Part shown: positions 1 to 7,029 of the stretch, one piece after another
Numbering within the stretch: the stretch's first letter is position 1
Layout: each line of letters opens with the position of its first letter
Assembly (NCBI GenBank): GCA_044376465.1
Contig: JBILKW010000073.1
Coordinates: forward strand, 1-10,230
Origin: CAJBVG01 sp044376465
GTDB taxonomy: Bacteria; Bacteroidota; Bacteroidia; Sphingobacteriales; Sphingobacteriaceae
Reading direction: 5' to 3'
Length of the DNA stretch: 10,230 nt
Notes under the pieces: model-generated
Seen by the model: only the letters and a program-made list of their open reading frames with translations
Told to the model about the DNA's origin: nothing
Databases searched by the model: none
Made by a program: the position numbers and the translations under genes

Positions 1-13
1 GCTACTTAGTAGT

Positions 14-88
14 ATTAAGAATTAAGAATTAAGTATTAAGTATTAAGAAAGTTTCATAGTTCTTAATACTTAATACTTAATTCTTAAT
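14..88. repeat. Perfect inverted repeat built of 7-base units, after glmS
   Basis: Positions 14-48 are five tandem copies of the 7-mer ATTAAGW (last bases A, A, T, T, A). Positions 61-88 are four copies of its complement. The arms 21-49 and 60-88 are exact reverse complements over 29 bp, separated by a 10-base loop (50-59). The structure starts 8 bp beyond the glmS stop codon, so a glmS transcript would end in a long A/U hairpin. No T-run follows the stem on the minus strand, so it is not a textbook intrinsic terminator. It may still act as a transcript end or RNA-stabilising element, which is inference. The fifth unit, 14-20, has no partner in the other arm. Confidence 0.85.
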
Positions 89-95
89 GTTGTTT

Positions 96-1931
96 CTACT
101 CCACCGTAACCGATTTCGCCAAATTCCTTGGTTGATCTACGTTACAGCCTCTCATAATTGCAATGTGGTATGATAATAACTGTAGAGGAATAGTTGCTAA
201 TAATGGAACTAAACATTCTTCTGTTTCAGGAATTTCTATTACATAATCAGCCATCTTTCTCACTTCCTCATCACCTTCAGTAACTATCGCAATAATTACC
301 CCTTTACGGGCTTTAACTTCTTGTATATTGCTAATTATTTTTTCGAGGATGGTGCCTTTTGTTGCAACCACAACCACTGGCATATTTTCATCAATTAATG
401 CAATAGGTCCGTGCTTCATTTCTGCAGCTGGGTAACCCTCTGCATGTATGTATGAAATTTCTTTTAATTTTAAAGCACCTTCTAATGCAACAGGGAAGTT
501 ATAACCTCTACCTAAGTAAAGGAAGTTGTGAGCATCTTTAAAACGCTCAGCAATTTCTTTAATTTCATCATTACTTTCTAATGCTTTTTCAACTTTTGCA
601 GGAATCTCTTCCAACGCAGTTAGCAACTCCATTAGCCTGGTTTTCTTAATAGCGCCTTTTTTCTGCCCGATAGACCAAGCTAACAATGTTAAAATAGTTA
701 CTTGTGCGGTGAATGCTTTGGTTGATGCAACACCAATTTCTGGTCCGGCATGTGTATAAGCTCCAGCATTAGATGCGCGAGGAATTGAAGAACCAACAAC
801 ATTACAAATTCCAAATATGGTTGCTCCTTTAGATTTTGCTAACTCTATAGCAGCAAGAGAATCTGCGGTTTCACCAGATTGTGAAATAGCAATTACAATA
901 TCTTTTTCGGTAATAATAGGATTACGGTAACGGAATTCCGAAGCATATTCAACTTCAACAGGAATCCTTGCATAATCTTCAATTAAATATTCGGCCACTA
1001 AGCCAGCATGCCAGGAGGTTCCACATGCAACAATTAAAATTCGTTCTGCGTTTTTAAATTTCTCTTCGTATTCATTCAAGCCACTTAAGCCAATAAACCC
1101 ATCTTTAGAATTTATTCTGCCACGCATACTATCGTATATAGAACGAGGCTGTTCGTAAATTTCTTTTAACATGAAATGTTCGTAGCCACCTTTTTCAATC
1201 ATTTCTAATTGAAGCTCTAACTCGTGTATATATGGGTCTTGTACAACATTGTCTATGGTTTTAATTACTAAACTATCACGTTTAACAATAGCCATTTCAC
1301 TATCGTTTAAGAAAATCACATTTTTTGTATACTCAATAATCGGCGATGCATCAGAAGCTATAAAGTACTCTCCTTCGCCAACTCCAATTACCATTGGGCT
1401 GCCTTTACGTGCAGCAATAATTTCATCGGGATGATCTTTAGAAATCACTACTATGGCATATGCTCCAACCACTTTTTTTAATGCAATACGTACCGATTCA
1501 TCCAAGGTTTGTTTTGTTTTCTCTTGGATGTCTTCAATCAAATGAATTAATACTTCAGTATCTGTATCACTTTTAAATACATGGCCGCGCTTAATCATTT
1601 CTTCTTTAATCGAAGCGTAATTTTCTATGATTCCGTTGTGAATAATGCTCAGTTTGCCATTGTTAGAAGTGTGTGGGTGAGAATTTCGATCGCTTGGTGC
1701 ACCATGTGTTGCCCAACGTGTATGACCCATACCTGCTGTTGCATTGGTGGGTTGGTCGGCCACATACGCTTCAAGATCGCTTACTTTTCCTTGCTTTTTG
1801 TAAATTCTCATTTCGCCATTTAACAATGCAACACCTGCACTGTCATAGCCTCTGTATTCTAATCTTTGTAAGCCTTTGATAATAATTGGGTAGGCTTCTC
1901 GAAAGCCTATGTACCCTACGATTCCACACAT
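96..1931 (-). CDS. glmS: Glutamine--fructose-6-phosphate aminotransferase (isomerizing)
   Basis: This cytosolic enzyme makes glucosamine-6-phosphate from fructose-6-phosphate and glutamine, the entry step to UDP-GlcNAc for peptidoglycan and lipopolysaccharide. The 611-residue length matches the family (about 610). The start MCGIVGYIG exposes Cys2 as the glutaminase nucleophile after Met removal, which fixes the ATG. Residues 2 to about 220 are the class II amidotransferase domain. Two SIS sugar-isomerase domains follow, the first carrying SQSGET at 350-355. EMKHGPIALI lies in the second, and the C-terminus NLAKSVTVE is the family's conserved tail. It lies 47 bp downstream of the DUF4270 gene on the same strand, probably as the last gene of that unit. 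The 47-bp gap is too short for a glmS ribozyme, and I see no TAnnTTTG box in it. No defects seen. Confidence 0.98.
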   Translation of the reverse strand: MCGIVGYIGFREAYPIIIKGLQRLEYRGYDSAGVALLNGEMRIYKKQGKVSDLEAYVADQPTNATAGMGHTRWATHGAPSDRNSHPHTSNNGKLSIIHNGIIENYASIKEEMIKRGHVFKSDTDTEVLIHLIEDIQEKTKQTLDESVRIALKKVVGAYAIVVISKDHPDEIIAARKGSPMVIGVGEGEYFIASDASPIIEYTKNVIFLNDSEMAIVKRDSLVIKTIDNVVQDPYIHELELQLEMIEKGGYEHFMLKEIYEQPRSIYDSMRGRINSKDGFIGLSGLNEYEEKFKNAERILIVACGTSWHAGLVAEYLIEDYARIPVEVEYASEFRYRNPIITEKDIVIAISQSGETADSLAAIELAKSKGATIFGICNVVGSSIPRASNAGAYTHAGPEIGVASTKAFTAQVTILTLLAWSIGQKKGAIKKTRLMELLTALEEIPAKVEKALESNDEIKEIAERFKDAHNFLYLGRGYNFPVALEGALKLKEISYIHAEGYPAAEMKHGPIALIDENMPVVVVATKGTILEKIISNIQEVKARKGVIIAIVTEGDEEVRKMADYVIEIPETEECLVPLLATIPLQLLSYHIAIMRGCNVDQPRNLAKSVTVE

Positions 1932-1978
1932 GAGCGATAATTTTTAATATATAAAAATAAAAAGATTCTAATTATATT

Positions 1979-3283
1979 CTAATAAAGTTTAGTGTAAAAA
2001 ATTCTGAGTTTAATTGGATTGGCAGAATTGACTCCGGCTATTAATGTTCGGCGAGGATTAATTTGTTTGGAGTTATCTTCTATGTATAATTCTTTCAACA
2101 CCAACTTCTTGTCGATCATAAATTGTATTGAACGTGTCAGATCTATTTTATATTCTTTTTTTATACTGTTGTAAACCCCAGTATTTAAAAGAGTTTCCGA
2201 ATTATCCGAGAATCTTCCTTTAATAGCAAATGTAACTATTGGTGCGTAAGGGCTTTCGGAGCCGCTTAAGGGTTTGAAGATTAACTCCGCCTTGTTAACT
2301 GCAATTGCTCCCGAATCTAATAGCCTATCTAAGTTCGGAAATTTCATTTTGGCTCTTAGGCCTGATAATGATTGAACAAAAACCTTATCTCTTCCTAAAT
2401 TAGAATCGGCTAACTGAGATGCAACTTCTGTGCCCGTATAATCATGCTCATAGCGATTAATATTTGCCGATGCAGAATTAACATTTAACACAAAATTAGT
2501 CGTATCTGTTGTTGTTCGGTAATAAAGCACAAGGTAGGATCTGTTGGTGTTTGTTAAGTCGTAAGATAATATTCCACCATCACCAGAAACTCTTGTAGCG
2601 CTAAGGTAAAAACCTTTATATGCTGCTAAAAATGCAGAACCGCTGCTTAGATCCGTTTGGCCAGATTTTGCTAATATTTCGTTTCCAAATGAATTATTTA
2701 AACGCATTCTTAAATGAGGGTAAATTTTTGCAATGGTGTCTGCTTTTCCTACCCTAATATTTTGAATCGTAATAGAATCATCAGGTCTTGGCTTATAAGA
2801 CATGGTGCCAATTGGCGTGGATTTTATTTTGAAACTTCTATTAGAATAATATACGGAATCATTGTAAATGTCTTCATCAAGCTGATAAAGCTTTAGGTCA
2901 AATCTTGAGCTAGAATCACCGTAGAAACGATCTCCTTTTACAGATGGATAGGCCATTACTAAAACCACCGAGTCTAATACTGCTCCTGTGCCGAAATTAA
3001 CATTGTTTTTTGGCAATGTTGCCTGAAAAGCAATCGTAGCGATAGTTTTACCGAATAAAGGGTCCTGAAAATCGCCTAATTGATTCCTTAAAAAGTTCGA
3101 GGAAATTAAACTGTCATCTTTTACAGAAAATAGTTTAACGGTGTTCGTATCAACAAAGGTGCCATATAAGCCTTCTTCGTTGATTTGTTGCTCCAAGCCG
3201 ATGTCTCCTTCTTTTTTGCAGGATTGTAAAATAAAAAGACTTATTAATAAGATTAATAAGTCTTTACTTTTAGTAAATTTCAT
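1979..3283 (-). CDS. DUF4270 family outer-envelope lipoprotein
   Basis: The 434-residue protein starts with a charged tip and a hydrophobic stretch (residues 9-19), then a lipobox LQSC with Cys22 as the predicted lipidation site. The mature part begins KKEGD. I assign DUF4270 from overall character: a long, probably beta-rich body, and a C-terminal stretch (about 375-434) with an NPRR motif, ending in KLRIFYTKLY. The length is normal for this Bacteroidota-restricted family. Its function is unknown; the lipobox implies anchoring at the cell envelope, facing the periplasm or surface. The start lies 13 bp after the stop of the GlgA-like gene, so the two are almost certainly co-transcribed. No clear Shine-Dalgarno site precedes it. 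From memory, DUF4270 next to a short GlgA-like gene and panC recurs in Bacteroidota; I could not check that here. Confidence 0.88.
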   Translation of the reverse strand: MKFTKSKDLLILLISLFILQSCKKEGDIGLEQQINEEGLYGTFVDTNTVKLFSVKDDSLISSNFLRNQLGDFQDPLFGKTIATIAFQATLPKNNVNFGTGAVLDSVVLVMAYPSVKGDRFYGDSSSRFDLKLYQLDEDIYNDSVYYSNRSFKIKSTPIGTMSYKPRPDDSITIQNIRVGKADTIAKIYPHLRMRLNNSFGNEILAKSGQTDLSSGSAFLAAYKGFYLSATRVSGDGGILSYDLTNTNRSYLVLYYRTTTDTTNFVLNVNSASANINRYEHDYTGTEVASQLADSNLGRDKVFVQSLSGLRAKMKFPNLDRLLDSGAIAVNKAELIFKPLSGSESPYAPIVTFAIKGRFSDNSETLLNTGVYNSIKKEYKIDLTRSIQFMIDKKLVLKELYIEDNSKQINPRRTLIAGVNSANPIKLRIFYTKLY

Positions 3284-3296
3284 TTATTACCGATAA

Positions 3297-4124
3297 TTAA
3301 GCAGTTATTAATTCTTCACTTACTTCTTCGTAAAACTGAACAAAAGCATCGAAATCAATTTCATTGTGATTCACATTCTCTACGATGTTTTTATCGCTTT
3401 GCTTAGAAAGAAACTTAATAACGGCACTATCTATGTTTTCGTCTGCCTTAATTATGGCATCAGAATAATTAATCGCATTAATATGCAAAGAGCTACATGA
3501 GCCGTCTTTTAATAAAGCGGTGTCTGTTGCCGACATTTCAGGCATCAATGACTTCGTTTTTAGATCTTTGTTTAGTGTTTCAGTAAAACAATTTTCATAA
3601 ACAGAATACACCACTTTAGTATTCTTAAACATAGGATCTTCTTTATATGAAGTTTTTAGGTACATTGGCACTAAGCTGCTCATCCATCCGAAACAATGCA
3701 CAACATCAGGCATCCAACCAAGTTTCTTAACGGTTTCTATAGCACCTTTGCAAAAGAAAATCATTCGCTCGTCGTTATCCACATAGAAATTTTCTTTTGC
3801 ATCTCTGAATATAGATTTCCGTTGGAAATACTCTTCATTGTCTAAAAAGTACACTTGCATTCGTGCAGTTGGTAACGAAGCCACCTTAATAATTAATGGA
3901 TTGTCGTTGTCTTTTATAACAATGTTCATCCCAGATAAACGAATTACTTCGTGCAATCTGTTCCTTCTTTCGTTAATATTTCCAAAACGCGGCATCAAAA
4001 TACGGATCTCAAATCCTTTTTCTTGCATTGCCTGAGGTAACAGACGTGTTATTTTCGCGATTTTTGATATCTCCAAAAAAGGAGACATTTCGTGAGTGAT
4101 AAAGAGAATCTTTGTTTTTGCCAT
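3297..4124 (-). CDS. GlgA-like (GT5 N-terminal domain) protein, probably non-catalytic
   Basis: The 275-residue protein resembles only the N-terminal Rossmann half of glycogen/starch synthase (GT5). KILFITHEMSPF (5-16) matches the GlgA start, RILMPRF (41-47) the next strand, and DVVHCFGWMSSLVP (140-153) the DVVHxHDW region. Full GlgA is about 470-500 residues, so the second GT-B domain is missing. The ADP-glucose-binding KTGG is replaced by E18-I19-S20-K21, and HxHDW has become H143-C-F-G-W147. It is therefore unlikely to elongate glucan; binding or regulation is inference. The start at 4124 is preferred over the ATG at 4184 because family similarity begins there and AGGAG lies 10 bases upstream. 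It is the first gene of the minus-strand unit and divergent from panC. Databases often call such proteins glycogen synthase, which probably overstates the function. Confidence 0.85.
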   Translation of the reverse strand: MAKTKILFITHEMSPFLEISKIAKITRLLPQAMQEKGFEIRILMPRFGNINERRNRLHEVIRLSGMNIVIKDNDNPLIIKVASLPTARMQVYFLDNEEYFQRKSIFRDAKENFYVDNDERMIFFCKGAIETVKKLGWMPDVVHCFGWMSSLVPMYLKTSYKEDPMFKNTKVVYSVYENCFTETLNKDLKTKSLMPEMSATDTALLKDGSCSSLHINAINYSDAIIKADENIDSAVIKFLSKQSDKNIVENVNHNEIDFDAFVQFYEEVSEELITA

Positions 4125-4134
4125 ACTGAACTTA

Positions 4135-4139
4135 CTCCT
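4135..4139 (-). promoter_or_regulatory. Ribosome binding site of the GlgA-like gene
   Basis: On the minus strand AGGAG lies 10 bases before the ATG at 4124. It is the clearest Shine-Dalgarno match in the window. It decides the start, because the in-frame ATG at 4184 would put this site inside the coding region and add 20 residues that do not look like the family. Confidence 0.7.
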
Positions 4140-4181
4140 AATCAACAAATTACCGCCCGTAGGCGAAATGATTTGGGAATG

Positions 4182-4212
4182 CAAATATACAAATAATATT
4201 CAATTTTTTCAA
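4182..4212 (-). promoter_or_regulatory. Bacteroidota-type promoter for the GlgA-like/DUF4270/glmS unit
   Basis: On the minus strand TATATTTG (4189-4182) fits the Bacteroidota -7 consensus TAnnTTTG exactly. TTG (4212-4210) lies 20 bases upstream, at the right distance for the -33 element. Transcription would start near 4176, giving a leader of about 50 bases that ends with the AGGAG site. This is the best promoter match I found in the window. Confidence 0.7.
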
Positions 4213-4217
4213 CAATT

Positions 4218-4238
4218 AATAACAAAGCCCTTGTTATT
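4218..4238. promoter_or_regulatory. 8-bp dyad in the divergent panC / GlgA-like promoter region
   Basis: AATAACAA (4218-4225) and TTGTTATT (4231-4238) are exact reverse complements around a 5-base centre AGCCC. The element lies just upstream of the minus-strand -33 box and 42 bp before the panC start. It could therefore be an operator acting on both directions, or a small hairpin in a panC leader. The region is AT-rich, so a chance match is quite possible. The function is inference. Confidence 0.35.
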
Positions 4239-4280
4239 CTGATAATTTTTCCAAATTTAGCTCTCTTTTTAAAGACTATT

Positions 4281-5132
4281 TTGAAAGTTGTAAAAACCTC
4301 AAAAGAGCTAGAATTAGTACTCTCGCCTTTACGCTCATCCGCTAAGAAAATTGGCTTCGTTCCTACTATGGGAGCTTTGCACGAAGGTCATATTTCCTTG
4401 TTAAAAAAGGCTATCTCAGAAAACGAGCTCGTAATTTGCAGTATTTTTGTAAATCCTACTCAGTTTAACGACCCTAAAGATCTAGAAAAGTACCCGCGCC
4501 CAATAGAAAAAGATATTGAACTCTTAGAATCTGCAGGTTGTCATTGCTTATTTATGCCAGAAGTTGACGAAATTTATGGAGAAGACGAAATTTGGGAACA
4601 TTCTTTTGGTGAACTCGAACATATTTGGGAAGGAGCGATGCGACCAGGCCATTTCAAAGGAGTGGGCCAAGTGGTATATAAACTTTTTAACATTGTTAAG
4701 CCTACAAATGCTTATTTCGGTCAGAAAGATTTTCAGCAAACGCTTATCATTAAAAAGTTAATAAATGAATTTCACCTATCCACAACGCTACATATTTGCC
4801 CAATTGTAAGGGAGGAAAATGGTTTAGCCATGAGTTCTAGGAATGGAAGGTTAAATGCAATAGAAAGAAACAGCGCAGGCAACATTTATAAAGCACTAGA
4901 AAACACTAGGTTAAGCTTGTTAGATGGGATTACTGACCTTCAGTACCTAAAAAAACAGGCCGTAAACATATTAAATACAACCCCAAGTATAAAAATTGAA
5001 TATGTTGACATCGTAAATCCTGATACGCTAGAAACAATTGATAATATTGGCCAGAATAGCGCTTTATTGATGATTATTGCAGTTAGATTGGGTAGCACGA
5101 GGCTGATAGACAATATGTACATCAGGGCCTAA
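4281..5132 (+). CDS. panC: Pantothenate synthetase (pantoate--beta-alanine ligase)
   Basis: This enzyme joins pantoate and beta-alanine with ATP, via pantoyl-adenylate, to make pantothenate, the precursor of coenzyme A. The 283 residues match the family's usual length. VPTMGALHEGH (27-37) holds the nucleotide-binding HxGH as H34 and H37. FVNPTQFNDPKDLEKYPR, the GQKDFQQ segment and the later MSSRN (KMSKS-like) are further family signatures. The start must be TTG: the conserved N-terminal strand begins at KVVKT, no in-frame ATG lies just upstream, and the next Met (M30) is inside the active-site motif. I see no Shine-Dalgarno site and no convincing promoter box directly upstream. panD, which supplies beta-alanine, follows after 39 bp. 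panB, for the pantoate branch, is not in the window. Confidence 0.97.
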   Translation: MKVVKTSKELELVLSPLRSSAKKIGFVPTMGALHEGHISLLKKAISENELVICSIFVNPTQFNDPKDLEKYPRPIEKDIELLESAGCHCLFMPEVDEIYGEDEIWEHSFGELEHIWEGAMRPGHFKGVGQVVYKLFNIVKPTNAYFGQKDFQQTLIIKKLINEFHLSTTLHICPIVREENGLAMSSRNGRLNAIERNSAGNIYKALENTRLSLLDGITDLQYLKKQAVNILNTTPSIKIEYVDIVNPDTLETIDNIGQNSALLMIIAVRLGSTRLIDNMYIRA

Positions 5133-5157
5133 TTCTTCAAAATTTGAATTATTATCA

Positions 5158-5165
5158 TACCTTTG
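5158..5165 (+). promoter_or_regulatory. Possible promoter -7 box just before panD
   Basis: TACCTTTG matches the Bacteroidota -7 consensus TAnnTTTG exactly and ends 6 bases before the panD ATG at 5172. A transcript from it would have almost no leader. No TTG lies at the expected distance upstream; the nearest TTTG (5144-5147) is only 10 bases away and sits in a small dyad, TTCAAA-A-TTTGAA (5137-5149). This may be an internal promoter giving panD extra, nearly leaderless expression, but the missing -33 element keeps it tentative. Confidence 0.4.
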
Positions 5166-5171
5166 CGCCCT

Positions 5172-5519
5172 ATGCAAATCCAAGTTTTAAAATCAAAAAT
5201 TCATAGAGCAAAAATTACTCAAGCTGAGTTAAATTACGTTGGTAGTATTACCATAGATGAGGTTTTGATGGAAGCCGCCAATATAATTGTGCACGAAAAG
5301 GTACAAGTAGTAAACGTAAATAATGGCGAGCGATTAGAAACCTATGTTATTAAGGGTGAGCGTGGCTCGGGTATTGTTTGCTTAAATGGCCCGGCTGCTC
5401 GTAAAGCTCAAGTAGGAGATATCGTAATTATTATATCTTATGCCTCTATGGAATTTGAAGCCGCCAAAAAATTCGAGCCCATCTCTATTTTCCCCGATGC
5501 TAATAACAGATTAATCTAA
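5172..5519 (+). CDS. panD: Aspartate 1-decarboxylase proenzyme
   Basis: PanD decarboxylates aspartate to beta-alanine, the second substrate of PanC. The 115-residue protein has the full signature: K9, the YVGSIT self-cleavage site with G24-S25 (Ser25 becomes the pyruvoyl cofactor), and ERLETYVIKGERGSG carrying R54 and Y58. The length is typical, so the proenzyme should mature to an alpha chain with the pyruvoyl group and a short beta chain. The ATG at 5172 is chosen because it gives the family start MQIQVLKSKIHRAK. An in-frame TTG three codons earlier adds unconserved residues and overlaps the presumed -7 box. The gene lies 39 bp after panC and 4 bp before the membrane-protein gene, so co-transcription is likely. 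No PanM/PanZ-type maturation factor is seen nearby. Confidence 0.97.
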   Translation: MQIQVLKSKIHRAKITQAELNYVGSITIDEVLMEAANIIVHEKVQVVNVNNGERLETYVIKGERGSGIVCLNGPAARKAQVGDIVIIISYASMEFEAAKKFEPISIFPDANNRLI

Positions 5520-5523
5520 GTTT

Positions 5524-6531
5524 TTGAAAGCAATTTTCCCCATACTGAAATACATCTTATTACTGGCTGTGGCTGTAATTTTATTATGGTTCGCATTCAG
5601 AGGGCAAAACATAAAGGAAATTTGGCATCATCTTTTAAATGCAAATTATGCATGGGTGTTGGCATCTGTGCTTGTTTCAATTCTTGCACATTATGTAAGA
5701 GGGCTTAGATGGAAAATGCTCATCGAACCTTTGGGTTACAAACCTAAAAGTTCCAATATGTTTCACTCCGTAATGATTGGATATTTGGCCAACTTAGCGG
5801 TGCCACGCATGGGTGAAGTTTCTAGATGTGGTGTACTAAATAGAACTGATAAAATTCCACTTAACGCTTTGATTGGCACTGTAATTATCGAAAGAATTAT
5901 GGATGTGCTATTTTTGATTGGCATTTTAATGCTCTCCGTACTTATAGAATATTCAACTATTCACGAGTTTTTATTTACAAATATTATCAATCCCTTTTTG
6001 GGTAAATTTCAAAATGCTTCATCAAGCGTACTTATTTTATTTTTATTGATGTTGACGGGAGCAATTGCAATTTATTTGCTCAAGATCTACCATCGGAAAT
6101 TATTATCAAATAAAATATACAATAAAATTTGGGGTCTTTTATTGGGTTTTAAAGACGGTGTCTTATCAATTCTAAAACTCGAACAAAAGGGCTTGTTTAT
6201 TTTTTATTCAATTTTTATTTGGGCAATGTACACGCTTTCTACCTGGATGTGTTTCTTCGCAATTGAGCCTACTTCAAATTTGAGCATGGGCTCAGCTATA
6301 TTTATTATGGCGGTGGGAGGCCTAGGAATGTCTGCCCCTGTTCAAGGAGGCATTGGAGCCTATGAAGCGGCTATACAATTAGCTTTATTGGTTTATGGTA
6401 TTAATTCGGCCGATGGCTTAATCTATGCAACATTAAATCATTCGTCTCAAATATTATCTATTTTATTTGTTGGCAGCATCAGCTTATTATTTATATTTAT
6501 AAACTATAAGAAGAATGAAAATAACAGTTGA
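5524..6531 (+). CDS. UPF0104 / LPG_synthase_TM flippase-like membrane protein
   Basis: This 335-residue protein has about seven or eight predicted membrane segments. The clear ones lie near residues 5-25, 42-58, 120-145, 165-188 and 222-245, and two more lie in the last 90 residues. The segment RGLRWKML (59-66), the RMGEVSR motif (95-101) and APVQGGIGAYEAA near the C-terminus are typical of the family related to the MprF flippase domain. No soluble aminoacyl-transfer domain is present, so lysyl-phosphatidylglycerol synthesis itself is unlikely. Transport or flipping of a lipid is a family-level guess. The start is TTG, four bases after the panD stop, in the context TTTTTGAAAG; the first internal Met (65) would remove two membrane segments. 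Its 3' end overlaps rfaE2 by 17 bp, suggesting translational coupling. Confidence 0.88.
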   Translation: MKAIFPILKYILLLAVAVILLWFAFRGQNIKEIWHHLLNANYAWVLASVLVSILAHYVRGLRWKMLIEPLGYKPKSSNMFHSVMIGYLANLAVPRMGEVSRCGVLNRTDKIPLNALIGTVIIERIMDVLFLIGILMLSVLIEYSTIHEFLFTNIINPFLGKFQNASSSVLILFLLMLTGAIAIYLLKIYHRKLLSNKIYNKIWGLLLGFKDGVLSILKLEQKGLFIFYSIFIWAMYTLSTWMCFFAIEPTSNLSMGSAIFIMAVGGLGMSAPVQGGIGAYEAAIQLALLVYGINSADGLIYATLNHSSQILSILFVGSISLLFIFINYKKNENNS

Positions 6532-7021
6532 TAAAAATGAAAAATTGCGATCGAAAATTGTTGGTCGCGAAGAAGCACAAAGTATGCTCAGCATTTGGCA
6601 TTATATGGGCTTAAAAGTAGTTTTTACGAATGGATGTTTTGATATTTTACATAAAGGACACGTAGATTATCTCTCTAAAACAGCTTCCATAGCCGATAGA
6701 ATGATTGTAGGACTAAATTCCGATAAATCAGTAAGCGAAATTAAGGGGCCTAATAGGCCGATACAAGATGAGCGTTCGAGAGCGGAAATAATGGCATCTT
6801 TGTTTTTTGTAGATGCGGTAGTATTATTTGACGAAGAAACGCCTTACGATTTGATAAATTTTTTAAAACCCGATGTATTAGTCAAAGGAAGCGACTACAG
6901 CATTGATAAGATTGTAGGAGCTGATGTAGTAATTGCAAATGGAGGTAGAGTTGAAACAATGGACTTTACAGATGGTTATTCTACTACTAACATAATTAAC
7001 AGAATTAAAAACACTAAATAA
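6515..7021 (+). CDS. rfaE2: D-glycero-beta-D-manno-heptose 1-phosphate adenylyltransferase (RfaE domain II)
   Basis: This cytosolic nucleotidyltransferase would make ADP-D-glycero-D-manno-heptose from heptose 1-phosphate and ATP, for the LPS inner core or other heptose glycans. The 168 residues match the stand-alone RfaE domain II. VVFTNGCFDILHKGH (35-49) contains the HxGH motif (H46, H49), RPIQDERSRAEIMASL follows, then LKPDVLVKGSDY, and GYSTTNII (154-161) is the C-terminal ATP-site motif. The kinase domain I of bifunctional HldE is absent, as is normal where kinase and transferase are separate genes; no hldA, gmhA or gmhB is in the window. The ATG lies inside the end of the upstream membrane-protein gene, with AGAAG just ahead of it. 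Related glycerol-3-phosphate cytidylyltransferases share the fold, but the later motifs favour RfaE2. Confidence 0.9.
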   Translation: MKITVDKNEKLRSKIVGREEAQSMLSIWHYMGLKVVFTNGCFDILHKGHVDYLSKTASIADRMIVGLNSDKSVSEIKGPNRPIQDERSRAEIMASLFFVDAVVLFDEETPYDLINFLKPDVLVKGSDYSIDKIVGADVVIANGGRVETMDFTDGYSTTNIINRIKNTK

Positions 7022-7029
7022 TTTTTTTT

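Noticed and set aside
14..88. CRISPR-like array
   Set aside because: Units are 7 bp, contiguous and without spacers, and the second block is an inversion of the first.
1932..1978. glmS ribozyme or riboswitch upstream of glmS
   Set aside because: Only 47 bp separate glmS from the DUF4270 stop, with no room for the ribozyme core; it is also typical of Gram-positive bacteria.
4125..4184. Longer GlgA-like protein starting at the ATG at 4184
   Set aside because: The extra 20 residues do not resemble the family, and the AGGAG site and presumed leader would fall inside the coding region.
5163..5171. panD start at the in-frame TTG three codons upstream
   Set aside because: The ATG at 5172 gives the canonical MQIQVLKSKIHR start with S25 in the right place; the TTG is inside the TACCTTTG box.
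6515..6531. Frameshifted fusion of the membrane protein and rfaE2
   Set aside because: Both reading frames have intact natural ends, and the 17-bp overlap is typical of coupled genes.
6515..7021. Truncated bifunctional HldE that lost its kinase domain
   Set aside because: The ORF has its own start and the full length of a stand-alone RfaE domain II; the upstream gene is an unrelated membrane protein, so no remnant is seen.
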